From Tachypleus tridentatus (Eukaryota; Arthropoda; Merostomata; Xiphosura; Limulidae), in NCBI RefSeq assembly GCF_004210375.1, contig NC_134837.1, forward strand, positions 161,861,310 to 161,925,309: 64,000 nucleotides of DNA. Direction: 5' to 3'. The number at the start of each line of letters is the position of its first letter. Position 1 is the stretch's first letter. Position numbers and translations under genes: made by a program. The notes beneath the pieces are model-generated. The model was not told where the DNA came from and searched no databases. It was given only the letters and a program-made list of their open reading frames with translations. This document shows, piece after piece, positions 1 through 10,571 of this stretch.

Positions 1-558
1 GACTGACAATGGCAGGATCAAGTTCTGTGAGAGCAGTGAAAGTGGATCAGTCTGCCTGATCCAGCTTCCACTGGGGCACACGGGAAGGGTGGCATCGACC
101 ATGGCCAGTCTCTCTGAAAAGTGTAGGAAAATGACACTGCCTAGTGGATTATTGTCAACCATCCATGAAAAATGGGAGAATAATGAAGAGGAGCAATCCG
201 AGAGATCAATTGCAGTAAAGGAATGACAAGGTACGTGAAAATAAGTGGAAGAACTAGTATTGAAAACAGAAAGATTGTGATCAGAGAGCATATACTCTAC
301 AGAGCAACCCCTCCTATCAATAACAGTACTTCCCTGGAGTGGATGATGTCCATTAAAGTCCTCCAGGATTAGAAAGGGAAACAGCAACTGTTCAAGGAGA
401 GCATCAAGGTCTGACTGATCATATGTCTCTCCAGGAAACAAGTAGAGAGAACAAACAGTGATGGTATGACACAAGGAAACACGGATGGCTATGGCCTCCA
501 ATAGTTTGTTGAGTGACAAAGACAGGGTGGGGAATTGAAGAGAAACCCTTTTGAAAAA
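1..558 (-). pseudogene. Jockey-like LINE, endonuclease-domain fragment (cut by window edge)
   Basis: On the minus strand an open frame runs from about 540 to the window edge and reads like the apurinic endonuclease domain of Jockey-type non-LTR retrotransposons. In order it shows an EDFNGHHPLQGS block (family form GDFNGHHPLWGS) near 350-330, then DRRGCSVEYMLSDHNLSVFN, SSTYFH, and TAIDLS near 210. The usual SDHFP block near 140 is destroyed by a one-base deletion. After it the family-like text (VPQWKLDQAD) continues in the next frame and meets a TGA. The element is therefore dead. The reverse transcriptase part should lie upstream of base 1, outside the window. The domain is read directly; the clade name is from family knowledge and could be off by one neighbouring clade. 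Confidence 0.75.
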
Positions 559-1240
559 TTAAAACATTTTCATCAAATATCACTTTGCACTACATTTAAT
601 TTGTTGTTGCAATTAATGATGATTAGAGTTAACTATTCTAGTTTCTAAAGCTTTACACTTGGCAAAAACTACGTGACATTTTGACAATATGAGGTAGTTA
701 ATTGCTGTGGTGAGGAAGACAATTGTTTTGATAGAAGTTCATAAAAATTGACCTTTACACTTCAGATAAATAACAAGGAATATACTTTTATTTCAATCAA
801 CGTTTCACTTTCATGGATTCACCAAAGTTAATATATACAATTATTTGACATTAGAATATTTGTTAAATTATAAAACTGTTTGTAATGTTCTATTTCTCCA
901 ATCTGTTGTAATGTGTCTCACAATGTATAACTTATGATTTATGTTTCCTTATTGTACTAATATTATAGTTGGTTTAAAACTGTAGAAAATTATGTGTGGT
1001 GGTTGTTAAAGGAGATAAAAGGAAATGGTGAAGATAGAACTACCAAAAAGTTAACTTCAGACATGTATATACTTTAATATCTGTATTTTTGTTGCTACAA
1101 TATTTCAGGCAATGAACTTTTTCATTTATCGCTTCCTAAATAATAAATCGGTAAACAAAAACACAAAATCAAATGCTATTTGACAATATAACGAATAAAT
1201 GTGTATAACAAAGCTTACTAACATCTGTAACAATAGGAGT
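559..1240. other. AT-rich stretch without recognisable genes
   Basis: No reading frame of note, no splice-bounded exon candidate and no repeat that I recognise. It separates the LINE fragment from the minisatellite. Confidence 0.6.
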
Positions 1241-1255
1241 TGTGTATGCATATAT

Positions 1256-1661
1256 GTAAACACACACACACACACCGCTCCCTGTATTAATATATACGCA
1301 TGTAAACACATACACCACTCTCTGCATTCATGTATATGTAAACAAACACACTGCTTCCTGTATTTATATATTTGTAAACACACACACCGCTACCTGCATT
1401 TGTATATACGTAAACACACACACCACTTCCTGTATTTATATACATGTAAACACACACACCGCTACCTGTATTTATATATACGTAAACACACACACCACTT
1501 CCTGTATTTATATACATGTAAACACACACACTGCTTCCTGTATTTATACATTTGCAAACACACACACTGCTCCCTGTATTTATACATTTGTAAACACACA
1601 CACTGCTCCCTGTCTTTATACATTTGTAAATACACACACTGCTCCCTGTATTTATATATAT
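1256..1661. repeat. 36-bp minisatellite, 11 units
   Basis: Each unit starts GTAAACACACACAC, continues with a C(T/C)-rich middle such as TGCTTCCTG, and ends TATTTATATACAT or a variant. Units start at 1302, 1338, 1374, 1410, 1446, 1482, 1518, 1554, 1590 and 1626, exactly 36 bp apart. The first unit (1256) is 46 bp because its CA run is expanded. Units 1374-1445 and 1446-1517 match as a pair, suggesting a 72-bp higher-order copy. Because 36 is divisible by three, long repetitive frames are open on both strands; I do not regard them as genes. Confidence 0.95.
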
Positions 1662-1929
1662 GCATTGATATTTTTTTTTAAATTTCACTTCCCTAAGTCT
1701 TACTACAAACTGCTATTTGAGATTTGTTGTAACTTCAAAAATTTTGGTAGGAAATTGGGGAATACATAGGTACAAGTGATCACTACTGTATTAAGTTTGA
1801 TGTTTTTCCTGCATATTGAAATCATAAATAACAATATTTTGATTCTAAATTTTAAAAATCAAATTTTGAAGGGAAGCAATAAGAATTATCTATTGTGAAT
1901 TGGGCAGCTGTGTTTTGCTGAGACACAAA

Positions 1930-3165
1930 GCAAATGTGGAAAATCTTTAAAGAAAAAATTTTCAATATTCAAGGGAAACATTTTTCTTACAGAAAGAATA
2001 GCAAATAAAAACAATGTTGGCTCACAAACAGTATTGGAAATAAAATTAACGAGAAACATAATAAATTGAAAATTAGCTAATGTAACTCCTCTTTTCAACA
2101 GGGCTGATGAAAATTGTCTCAATACTTATAGACCCATTAGTCTTACATCAGTTGTGGAACATATTTTGAAGAGTCTGATAACAAAAAAAACTTTGAAAAG
2201 TTATTAAACCAAGTTTAGAATTTTATTAGATAACTAACATGGTTTCACTGATGGAAAACCTTGCCTTATGAAATCTTTTGACGTTCTTTCAAAAGGTTAC
2301 TATTTATGTTAATGAGAGCAAGAGTAGATCTGAAAGAAAGGATTGTCACAAATGCAGAACAACCAAAGCAGATTAATGTCACAAATGAGGTACCTCAGGG
2401 TTCAAGTCTTAGAACCTTTGCTCTTTTTGATTCGCAACCATATCATAGATGAAAGAATGGTCAATAAATTACTTAAATGTGCAGATTACATTTAGACATA
2501 GGGTGTTACTACCTGTAAAGAGAATGCTGCTGATTTAAAGAAAGATTTATATCATTCAGTGAATTGGATAAATAAATGGCAGATGGGATTTAATTATAAT
2601 AAATGCAAAATAATGCTACTGGGTTATCATAATCTGAATAATAATTTGGATGGGAATAATCGAAACAGTATCATAAAAAATAGGGATCTTGAAGTAATAG
2701 CTGATCAGTCTCAGAAGCTATCCAAGCATTGTGTTATTGCTGGTGATGGGACAAATAAATTTCAGGTCATATATAGAGAGATTTTCAATACGAGTCTAAA
2801 GCAGTTACAATTTCATTGTATGGTTCATTTGTTGTGTCATATTTGGAGTACTGTGTTCAGTCTTGGTATCCTTACCTTAGGAAGGGCTTTGAATTGTTTG
2901 AAAGGGTTCAAAGTTAGGTTACAAGAATGGTGTCCGGGATGGAGGAGTTGTCATATGAGGAGTGGCTGAAAACTCTTGTACTGCTTTCTCTTGGAAAAAG
3001 AAGAATTGGAGGAGGGGTGTGATATGATTGAGGTGTTGAAGATTGTAAAGGGAACTGATAATGTTGATGCATCATCATTATCCATACTTAACAGTGAGAA
3101 TAGTAGGGCTAAGGGACTCGAGTATAAACACTGGCAGAGTAGAAGTCACTTTCAGCTAAGATAAC
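1930..3165 (+). pseudogene. CR1/L2-like LINE reverse transcriptase remnant (copy 1)
   Basis: Fragments of a non-LTR retrotransposon ORF2 in three frames. Near 1935 is the pre-RT linker (MWKIFKE-like), then a degenerate YRPISLTSV block (about 2130) and HGFTDGKPCL (about 2240; family form GFxxGRSCLTN). A VPQGSSL block (about 2390) is followed by a frameshift. The part with NKWQMGFNYNKCKIM (2568 onward) corresponds to the WQMEFNxDKC motif, and RDLEVIADQSQKLSKHC to RDLGVxxxxxLKxSxQC. Further shifts lead into LEYCVQSWYPYLRKGFE and GCDMIEVLKIVKG. The palm block with the first catalytic aspartates (normally FxDFxKAFDKVPH) is deleted. It is a fossil, and the same lesions occur in the copy at 43-44.7 kb. 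Confidence 0.8.
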
Positions 3166-4573
3166 TTTATTTTTCTAACAAGACAGTTGGCCTTTGGAGT
3201 GAGTGATCTTTGGATGTTGTGGAGTAGAAAATTTAAACTAGTTTAACAGAAAGCTTGATAAGTATATGAATGATAAGTACTGGCTGTAAGATTTTCAAAA
3301 AAATTATTAATATTTATAGTTTAAATTAGAGGATGGACCAATAGATCCCATAGTGTTCCAAAACGTTATATATTATGTCCAATGCTTCAGACTGCAGTCT
3401 AATTCCAGAAGATTTAATGCGTTTCTAATGCAACAATAAAACTTTTGTCGATAATGTACTAACCTTTATTGTTAGTATCACATGCTTCACTATGGTACTA
3501 AGAGTGAGAGTATGACCATACAACATAGAAGAATATGGTATTGGGAAAACTACTTCTAAAACGTTGTATTCTAATACCTCCCTTTGTTTTTGTTTCGATG
3601 GTCCCGGTTTGATTCTATTTCGGTTCATCTGTCCATTTGATTACACACATATCTTTACACTGATGTTTATGCGTTAATGGTCGACGTTGTATTTATTTCT
3701 GCAACATACTAGACTAGGACCAACAAGGTATAGCAAAAATATAATTTATCTTTCTAAGAGTAACCTGATCCTGAATTAAGTTGTTGAGTTGGCTACATCA
3801 CTCGGCAAATTAGAGTTTTGTCTCTTGCAAGCAAAAATCCTAAACGACCAAGAAAGTTTGGCAACAATAAAGTAAAACATTTAAACTTACCATTTACACT
3901 AAAGTTATTTGGTTTATGACAACCTAAAGCTGTAAATCTCCTTCTGAACATCCTTAACTTTCGACGTCAATCAGAATACTATGGACGACGGAAAACTTCT
4001 GCACCCCATAGTGGTTAGATTTTGAAAAAAGTCTATATTTACATATTTTTAAATTATAAATTAGCATCAATAAAAAATTATGAAAAGGTAACAAAACTCT
4101 TCATTGTTTTGTTTGTTGGTAAGTACGAAACAACACAATAGCCCATCTGTGTACTGCCTACCACGAATATCAAAACCGATTTTGAAAGTTATAAGCTCCC
4201 ACAATTTCCTCTTAGCCGCTGGGAAAATAACTTTTGAACGACGATTGTGTCCAGCAATGTTCAGTAAGTACACTCTTTTGGTAAGAAATGAGCCTTAATG
4301 AAGTTTCCTGAAATAAATTAGAGCCATGTTTGTGATTTCAGTAAAATACTAACAAGCAAAGAAACAAGCAAAACCTTTAATTTTATTTATGTACACTTTT
4401 ATAAATTATTATGGAAAAGTGAGTAAAACACAAGTGGTAAGTGACTGACTACTCTCCTTTAAATGTGTGGAAATGTCCCACACCAGAGCACAGTCATGGG
4501 TTGATAGTTTGCACTGTTGTTGACTATCATTTAATAGTCATAAACTTAGGTACGGGTAGCCCAACTACTTCCA
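3166..4573. other. Non-coding tail of the duplicated segment
   Basis: No coding similarity recognised. The sequence is nonetheless conserved with 44690-46053, so it is either a very long LINE 3' UTR or flanking DNA carried in a segmental duplication. Short frames at 3425-3628 and 4067-4298 are not preserved between the copies and are treated as chance. Confidence 0.6.
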
Positions 4574-4810
4574 CGATACTACTGTGCTTTACGTATGAAA
4601 ACCACTTCATATGATAGTTTGAGACAAATTTTCATGTTTTTGTATGAACTGTATGGAAACTCTGAACAAAGTAAGTGAAAGTTATGCTGTTAAAAACAGA
4701 ATAATTCAAGATAGAAAGAATAAACTCTTCAAAAGAATAACTACAGATATGGTCTTTACATAAAATACGACAATCCAGGTAGAATTTTGTTAATGATTCA
4801 ACTGTTTCTT

Positions 4811-4862
4811 TGTTGTTTTTTTAATTTCGTGCAAAGCTACTCGAGGGCTATCTGTGCTCAGT
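4811..4862 (-). repeat. SINE family A, 3' tail fragment
   Basis: Reading on the minus strand gives AGCACAGATAGCCCTCGAGT then AGCTTTGCACGAAATT and a CAAA-type end, the standard tail of the family A SINE seen complete at 46213-46491. Head and body are missing. Confidence 0.7.
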
Positions 4863-4915
4863 GTCAAAGTTGGCTTCAACAACAACCCCACTAATCAACA
4901 ACAGTTCATGGCTAG

Positions 4916-5125
4916 ATACAGGGTGGCCCGTAAGTCCCTACCCATTCATATGTTATTATGTTATATTCAATTGCGCATGTGTAATAAATTTGTTTCTTTT
5001 TTTTCAGAGAAATATGGCCGATGTAAGCCCATGTTGAGGAAAATGCCTCACAGAACATGACGTCGCACAATATTATGCAGCGAGAATGAGGGGCAGCACA
5101 TAGATACACTGGATACATAAGATAT
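4916..5125 (+). mobile_element. Possible DNA-transposon end (mariner/Tc1-type terminus), truncated
   Basis: TACAGGGTGGCCCGTAAGTC at 4918 resembles terminal inverted repeats of mariner/Tc1-superfamily elements, which often begin with a TA and a GGTGGCCC/GTCC-type motif. A short frame beginning ATGGCCGATGT follows near 5012 but soon stops. I could not find a matching inverted end within 2 kb, so this is one end of a truncated copy at best. Confidence 0.35.
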
Positions 5126-6245
5126 ATGGATGGACAAAAGACTACTTTTGCATCACAGTATAGTAGCAGACTTGGACAATTATACCCTCAACAACACAAA
5201 CAATTTTACTGTGTTACTTGATGTTGATGTTGAAGCTGATGCTCCCACTGTCACTGCATCTTCAGATATTCCAATCATCAAAAAATATGACCTACTTTAT
5301 TAAAAGTCAGTCATAAATGGGCATGATTATGCTGAAGTACCAAATTTAATAAACTGTATTTCTACAAGGAGATATCAGTGTTCTATATTGCAGAGTATAA
5401 AGTTTGTATGGTCAGCAAAAAAACTAGAAAGCTTGTGTTGTGTGTATGCATTGTTTAATAATAAAAGAAAATATTTTGTACTTATAAAGGACAGAAAGGC
5501 TTGAAAAAGGTATCTTCAAGTGTTGTAAAAATTTGTAAGGAAACTGAAGAACATGTTCATCATTTATTAAAGTCTGCATGTGATAACCTTTCATAACCAA
5601 ATTGTATTTTGTCTCTGATTTCATCTGGTGTACTCTCCAATCTTTCAAATGTGAATCTGTTTCTAACACTTAATGACTGCATGTTTGATACTGTTGTTAT
5701 CAACAACCATTCATATTTCTGCTAAAAGTTATTTCTGAATTCTTTGTCAAGATTATATTACACTCTCCATGGAAACAGTTCAATGATAAACTAACAGGAC
5801 GAAACATAATTTGAGAATTGTCAGAATTTATTCTGTTTAAGCACCAGTAACAATACTTTTAATCTTGAGATACATACTGTGAGGGTTTGCATTAATAAAA
5901 GTCATTTTTCGACCCATACTATATGTGTTTAAAATCAATACAGTTAATCGTAAGCCTAGTGATAAAGACCAACTGATCATTATTAAATATTTCAATTTGT
6001 TAACAATTTTTGTCTTCTTATAAAACACATTTGTATTACTATCTTATAATAATAATTTAAATTTTAACTTATGGACATAGATCTTTTCAAAGATTATAAT
6101 AAAAACAAAAGCACTGTCTCATTATCAAATCATATCCCACATTCATTAAGCTAAAGTAAATTAACGTTTGAACACGAATTCATAACACCAATATGCACCC
6201 TGTTACAGCCCCAAAACAAGTAAAAAATGCTTGCTTTCATTCGTA
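5126..6245. other. AT-rich stretch without recognisable genes
   Basis: One short acidic frame (about 5168-5303, LDVDVEADAPTVTASSD) is the only thing standing out. It has no flanking splice signals or motif I recognise, so I do not call it. Confidence 0.5.
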
Positions 6246-6352
6246 CCCGATAGTGATATGTTCAGTGGACTTATGCTGCTAGAAACTGGATTTTGATAGA
6301 CAGAGTGAGCAAAGCACAGATAGCCGTTTGTGTAACTATGTACATAATGACT
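6246..6352 (+). repeat. SINE family C, old degraded copy
   Basis: TGCTGCTAGAAACTGGATTTTGATAG followed by GAGCAAAGCACAGATAGCC and GTGTAACTATGT matches body and tail of the family C SINE at 9486-9764. The head is mostly lost and the CAAA tail is decayed. Confidence 0.6.
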
Positions 6353-8850
6353 AAGCAACAACTTTCTTTCACAAATTGAACATTTATCTTAGTTAAGGCC
6401 CATTTCATTATATCATAAAAAACAAACTTTATTTACCTAACTTATAAAATCTGGTGTTTTTAACTAAAAGGTCACCAAATTATTATTAACTACTATTGAA
6501 GTTTGTATAAAAGTTGAATTACACATTTAATGTAGAAATAAAAACATGCACACCAAACATTTCAATGATTCATTTGTAATACTAAATTATATATTATGGC
6601 AATGAACACTCTTTCAGTTGATTTAGGCTTCGATAAGATATAATTAAAACTGTTTTCATACAAAATAAAACTACAGTGTTCATACACATAAGTAATGTTA
6701 AATTTCAACAATAACAAAAAGAACAATGTAGTAAAAACAAAATATGATGCATTATTCTGTAACTTTTTGTTTTATGATGATGGCATATTTTCTCCAACTG
6801 ATGGTATGTAGCAGGCAATCCATATATATAGATAAGTGGCACATGAGCACATGAAAATATCAGCAAGAAGCAGATATAAGCTAATAATCAACCTAATTCA
6901 CAGTTGTATTTAACTCCACGTTTAGAACAACCACACACCTCATACCTTTAGGAATATTTAAAGTTCTCAACTCCAGAACTACAGATTATGAACACATTAT
7001 TTTTGAAAAAGCCTCTACATTTTTAATGATTTCTAAACATTAAATAATACAAACTCCTCCATGTTTTCATCAATATAATGAATTCCAGATTTTCAGTGTT
7101 TTTATTTTTTTTTACTTGAAATGGGTGGTAATGTTAAATTAAGTAAGTTTTGAGACACATGCCTTTGTACACATGTGTAGTTCCAAATGTTTATAAGAAT
7201 ATTTCCTTTTAGCAAATATTAATTTATAATACGACAATGCATCAATATTCAAATAGATGGTGATGTAAAATTATGTAAGTTTTGAAACATTTTTCAACAT
7301 GATCTGAATATTTCAGTTTGTTTGAGACAAAGTTTCCTTTTAGTATAAATTCATTGACAATACATTACTCTTGTAGTTTCATGAAAACTAGGTTATAGAT
7401 TATTTGAAGATGTATTAACAAGAATTATTTCTGGTTGAAATGTATGATCAATACGAGGAAGAAAGGAAGTTTCACCGCAAAAAGAAAATAATGTCACTCT
7501 CAAACTGTATTTATGACTGTTGGCTTTAGATATTTGAACACTATAAAATAAATTGTGTATGGCGGTGAATTTTACATTTTTTAACGCCAGCAACTTGAAA
7601 AAAACATTTTATTAGAAACTATTAATATTGGAACTAAGCATCAAACGTATATAAAATGAACAGATTTGTAGCAATGAAAATCCTCTCAGAGTAGGTGTTG
7701 CCAACCAGTATTACAGCCAAAGAATAAGAGTAAACAAAAGTTCAACCTTCTCATCATTTGAATGTCTCCCCTTTTCTTTTTCTGTAAATGTTTAGGTTTT
7801 AAAATTTATAAAATAGTTGAATTAGAAACACCATTATAGAATCTGGGGAAAAAAATAAAACGAAATTGATTAATAAATCTAATGGAATCTTCCTGTGGAT
7901 AAAATTTCAGCAACTTCAAGATATTTATTTGCCTTGCTTTATAAACAAAAATGGTTCCACATTAATATTACTCATAAACGTTATCATTGTTTGACAATAC
8001 CCAGATTCTTAAAAGCTATATTTTTTACTTGAATACACAGTTGTATGCTTCACCTAAAATGTTTTCCAGCAACTATAGGGTAAATCTATAATTAAGATAA
8101 AAACAAGGCTTTGTATAATATTCATACCTATAGATGTATTGAAAATACTGATGAACAATGGCAGCAAAAATCAATATTTGACCAGTGTGTTTATAGCAAC
8201 AAATAATAGTGTAATATATTAGGTATTGAAGTTTATCAAGTTCAAAATTTTATAAATGAACCCACAACATTAAATAATAACATAGCTTTGCTACAACTAC
8301 ATATGGTCTGAAATTGTTACAATCTTTGCATTATCCTATCATTTCTGTTTGCTTTTATAAACTGACTCCATCTGTTTTCTCTGTAACTTAATTTTTTCTT
8401 AAATGTTTGAGCTTTATAAATTTTTATATCTAATATTTTACCATCTTCAATATAGCTTGTTGAAAAATGATAAGCTATGTAACAGTGTTTACTACATTCA
8501 GCTTTTCATACACACTTGAATTTGTTCATCATTACAAGGAATTGAGAACAAAGCTTGTAAGGCTTCTTTTTTTTTTTTGTCACAAATGAGTTTCTTCGAC
8601 CCTATTTTGAGCATTGTTTCTTTAAATTTGCTGTAAGTTCACAGTTCTTGCTGTAGATTATGGGATTAATTATTTTTGCAATGGAATTTGGAACAATTTA
8701 GACATTATTTGTGTGGGCTTCCCAAATGTTTGTACATACTGATATCATGGTTATCAAGGGTCAGGAATCCAGTGATAGTACATGAAGTAGACAGTTTGTA
8801 TATTTTGTACATAAGGTATGTTATCTCTGTAATGGTAATGTTAGTGACAG
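6353..8850. other. AT-rich stretch without recognisable genes
   Basis: About 2.5 kb with only short chance frames (for example 7393-7593 minus and 8676-8951 plus). No transposon ends, SINE heads or convincing exons seen. Confidence 0.55.
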
Positions 8851-8852
8851 TA

Positions 8853-9215
8853 TTGGTTAAATTGTTTAATACTTATGTATTTTTTATATTATCAGAATTA
8901 TTTAGTCACCAATTTACTCTTTTTTTTTTCAGGCATTGTATCTTACAGTAGCAAATGGAAAGCCAGACATTAAAGAAAAACAATAACATGTTTACAGTCT
9001 TCCAAGATTTCCAAGACAAGTGTTTAGAAGTGATGTAGATAAATAATACACAGCCTCTGAACAGTGAAAGATATGGTATAAATTATTATTATTTTGCTAG
9101 GCTATTTTGTTTTACTTTAAACCTACCATCCTAATGAAACACAACAAAAATAATATCAGTAAATATAAAAATTCACTGTTATGCATGGCTGTTCATCTGA
9201 AGTGTAAGTTTTAAC
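8853..9215 (+). repeat. Exon-like module, decayed copy 1 (paralogue at 19365-19690)
   Basis: A polypyrimidine tract and acceptor (TTTTTTTTTTCAG, ending 8932) are followed by a short frame reading ALYLTVANGKPDIKEKQ then a stop. The module at 19435 reads IYLLITTNGKPEIKIR in the equivalent frame. Homology also covers flanking sequence: ATTATCAGAATTATTT before the acceptor, and after it GGTATAAATTATTATTATTT, CATCCTAATGAAACACAA and GGCTGTTCATCT. The donor present in the other copy is not intact here. It looks like a duplicated exon plus flanking intron that has decayed. I do not recognise the protein. Confidence 0.55.
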
Positions 9216-9485
9216 AATTTTGGTAACTTTACAGTTACCACAAATGTATCTGCATACGACCCATGAGTGCATTCAGATGGATAAGGTGTCTATGGGTTTG
9301 AACACGCTTTTCATTTTAAATGCTGACTTAAATCCTAAATGTAGTGTAATTTGTGGGTAACATATCTTCATTGTATCCATATTTGGGTTTGAAACTTTCT
9401 TTGCTCATAAAAAGCGATAAATATTAGCATATATATCGATACGTGTTATTTTTCTATAGGTTTTATTTTACTTGCTCAAAATGTT

Positions 9486-9770
9486 GGGCCCCCTAGCGGT
9501 ACAGCGGTATGTCTGCTGATTTACAACGCTATAAATATATTTTCAATACAGCTGGTATGGGCATTAAAACTTCAATTAAAATAAACTACAGGACAAAGTT
9601 TCGACCTTCATAGTCCATCTTCAGGTTAACTCTTTAACACTTTTTTACTTCAAGTGGGTTTATCGTCATCATGAACGCTGCAAACCAGGTTTCGTAATCG
9701 TGGTGGGCAAAGCACAGATAACCCATTGTGCAGCTTTGTGCTTAACTGCAAACAAACAAACAAAACTGTT
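9486..9770 (+). repeat. SINE family C, interrupted by an insertion at 9531-9679
   Basis: The head CTAGCGGTACAGCGGTATG and TCTGCTGATTTACAACGCT is at 9492-9530. The body resumes at 9680 with GCAAACCAGGTTTCGTAATC, a B-box-like block, then GGTGGGCAAAGCACAGATAA, AGCTTTGTGCTTAA and a (CAAA)n tail. Joining across the insertion restores the order seen in other copies, so the SINE was there first. Not a tRNA gene: the head does not fold as a complete cloverleaf and the 3' tail is SINE-like. Confidence 0.8.
9531..9679 (-). mobile_element. Short insertion in a SINE, with 6-bp target duplication and hammerhead-like core
   Basis: The SINE is split at AACGCT (9525-9530), and AACGCT recurs at 9674-9679, as expected for a target-site duplication. 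The roughly 143-bp insert on its minus strand carries CTGAAGATGGACTATGAAGG, then TCGAAACTTTGTCC, and ends CCATACCAGCTGTATTGAAA. The same order is found at 48628-48725 on the plus strand. CTGANGA plus GAAAC plus GTC resembles a hammerhead ribozyme core (see findings). Penelope-like retroelements are known to carry such motifs; assignment to them is inference. Confidence 0.65.
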
Positions 9771-9862
9771 TGTATGATTAGGAAATTTATTCTCACGAAT
9801 GCTTTAACACAAGTTTGCAACTTTCAAAACTTATGTTTCTGCTTTCAACTATAATTTGTAAA

Positions 9863-9990
9863 GACCCGGCATAAACAGGTGGTAAAGGCACTCGACCCCT
9901 AATCCGAGGGTCACAAGTACGATTCCTCATCACACCAAACATGCGCAAATAGCTCTCGTGTAGCTTGGGGCGAATTTCAAAACAAACCAA
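9863..9990 (+). repeat. SINE family A, internally deleted
   Basis: tRNA-like head with GACCCGGCATAAACAGGTGG, ACTCGACCCCTAATCCGAGG, GTCACAAGTACGATTCC and CACACCAAACATG joins directly to the tail AGCTCTCGTGTAGCTTGGGG and CGAATTTCAAAACAAAC. About 150 bp of body found in full copies is missing. Confidence 0.8.
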
Positions 9991-10009
9991 TACTTTGAAA
10001 ATTAAATAA

Positions 10010-10448
10010 AAGGTGATGTTTCGGTCTCGCGAGCTTCGTCAGATCGTACAGTTTTCAACAAAGGCGCATGCGTATAATTTTAAGAACTGCATGTATAGTG
10101 TGTGAAATGTCGGCGATTGTTCAATCTTTCGTTTAATATATTTTGGTCGGCTTTAACTATATGTCTTTAAACTATTCTTTCGTAACAGCTTCGTTTTGAA
10201 TTGAATTTTCGAAGTTGTAAATTGTAATATATTGTCACAAGTTCAGTGTGGAGCTATATATTGTTGTTATTGCCATTAAAATAGAAAAATATAACTGTCT
10301 TTCTTCAAACAACAATTATCTATCTGATATTGTAGGCACGTCACGTTACTAAGGGTAAAGCCTTAGAAACCAAAAAATTAGCTATAATCATCGATGCAAA
10401 ATACAAACGGTACCTTAAAAAGTGTATGAAGTAATCTGTTTCAAGATA
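10010..10448 (+). promoter_or_regulatory. CpG-richer, promoter-like stretch
   Basis: CpG dinucleotides are clearly more frequent here (for example TCTCGCGAGC, GGCGCATGCG, GTCGGCGATTG, CACGTCACGTTAC) than in the surrounding AT-rich DNA, where they are rare outside SINEs. It lies directly upstream of the small open frame at 10449. No definite TATA box or initiator can be placed. The first 30 bases (GATGTTTCGGTCTC, then GCTTCGTCAG) may instead belong to a dispersed repeat. Confidence 0.35.
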
Positions 10449-10571
10449 ATGTTTTCACATTTGATGAGATCTAACAAGTTTTTTATAAAGATCAACCTGT
10501 GGTTAATGGTCGCTGCAGGAATTGGTGGTGGTGTTGTTTATTATATTTTTAATAATAACAAGTTTGCGTAA
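10449..10571 (+). CDS. Small membrane-anchored protein, or first coding exon
   Basis: ATG at 10449 opens 40 codons beginning MFSHLMRSNKF with a basic, hydroxylated N-terminus, then a hydrophobic glycine-rich segment (LWLMVAAGIGGGVVYYIF, residues 17-34) that could cross a membrane once, then NNNKFA and TAA. The end overlaps a consensus donor: TTTGC then GTAAGTG, with the intron starting at 10568. Hence it is either a complete 40-residue microprotein or a first exon ending in phase 2 whose partner exon I could not place. The layout recalls small mitochondrial inner-membrane assembly factors, but no family is recognised. The promoter-like upstream stretch supports it. Confidence 0.35.
   Translation: MFSHLMRSNKFFIKINLWLMVAAGIGGGVVYYIFNNNKFA

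Larger units (their letters stand above)
1737..4573. repeat. Segment duplicated at 43297-46053 (copy 1)
   Basis: This segment is collinear with 43297-46053 at roughly 85-90% identity by eye. The homology starts within LINE sequence (GTACAAGTGATCACT in both), runs through the LINE 3' part, and continues about 1.3 kb beyond the last recognisable LINE codons to CCCAACTACTTC (about 4562-4573 and 46042-46053). Copy 1 has about 110 bp near 4434-4545 that copy 2 lacks. Copy 2 has extra bases near 45880-45955. Copy 1 is joined on its left to the minisatellite, whereas copy 2 continues into more LINE. Confidence 0.85.

Noticed and set aside
1199..1688. Long open frames on both strands over the minisatellite (up to 160 codons)
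   Set aside because: They are produced by the 36-bp period being a multiple of three; there is no start context, splice signal or non-repetitive extension.
10015..10048. Third hammerhead-like core (minus CTGACGA ... GAAAC)
   Set aside because: After GAAAC there is no GTH cleavage triplet at the right spacing, and stem II does not close properly.
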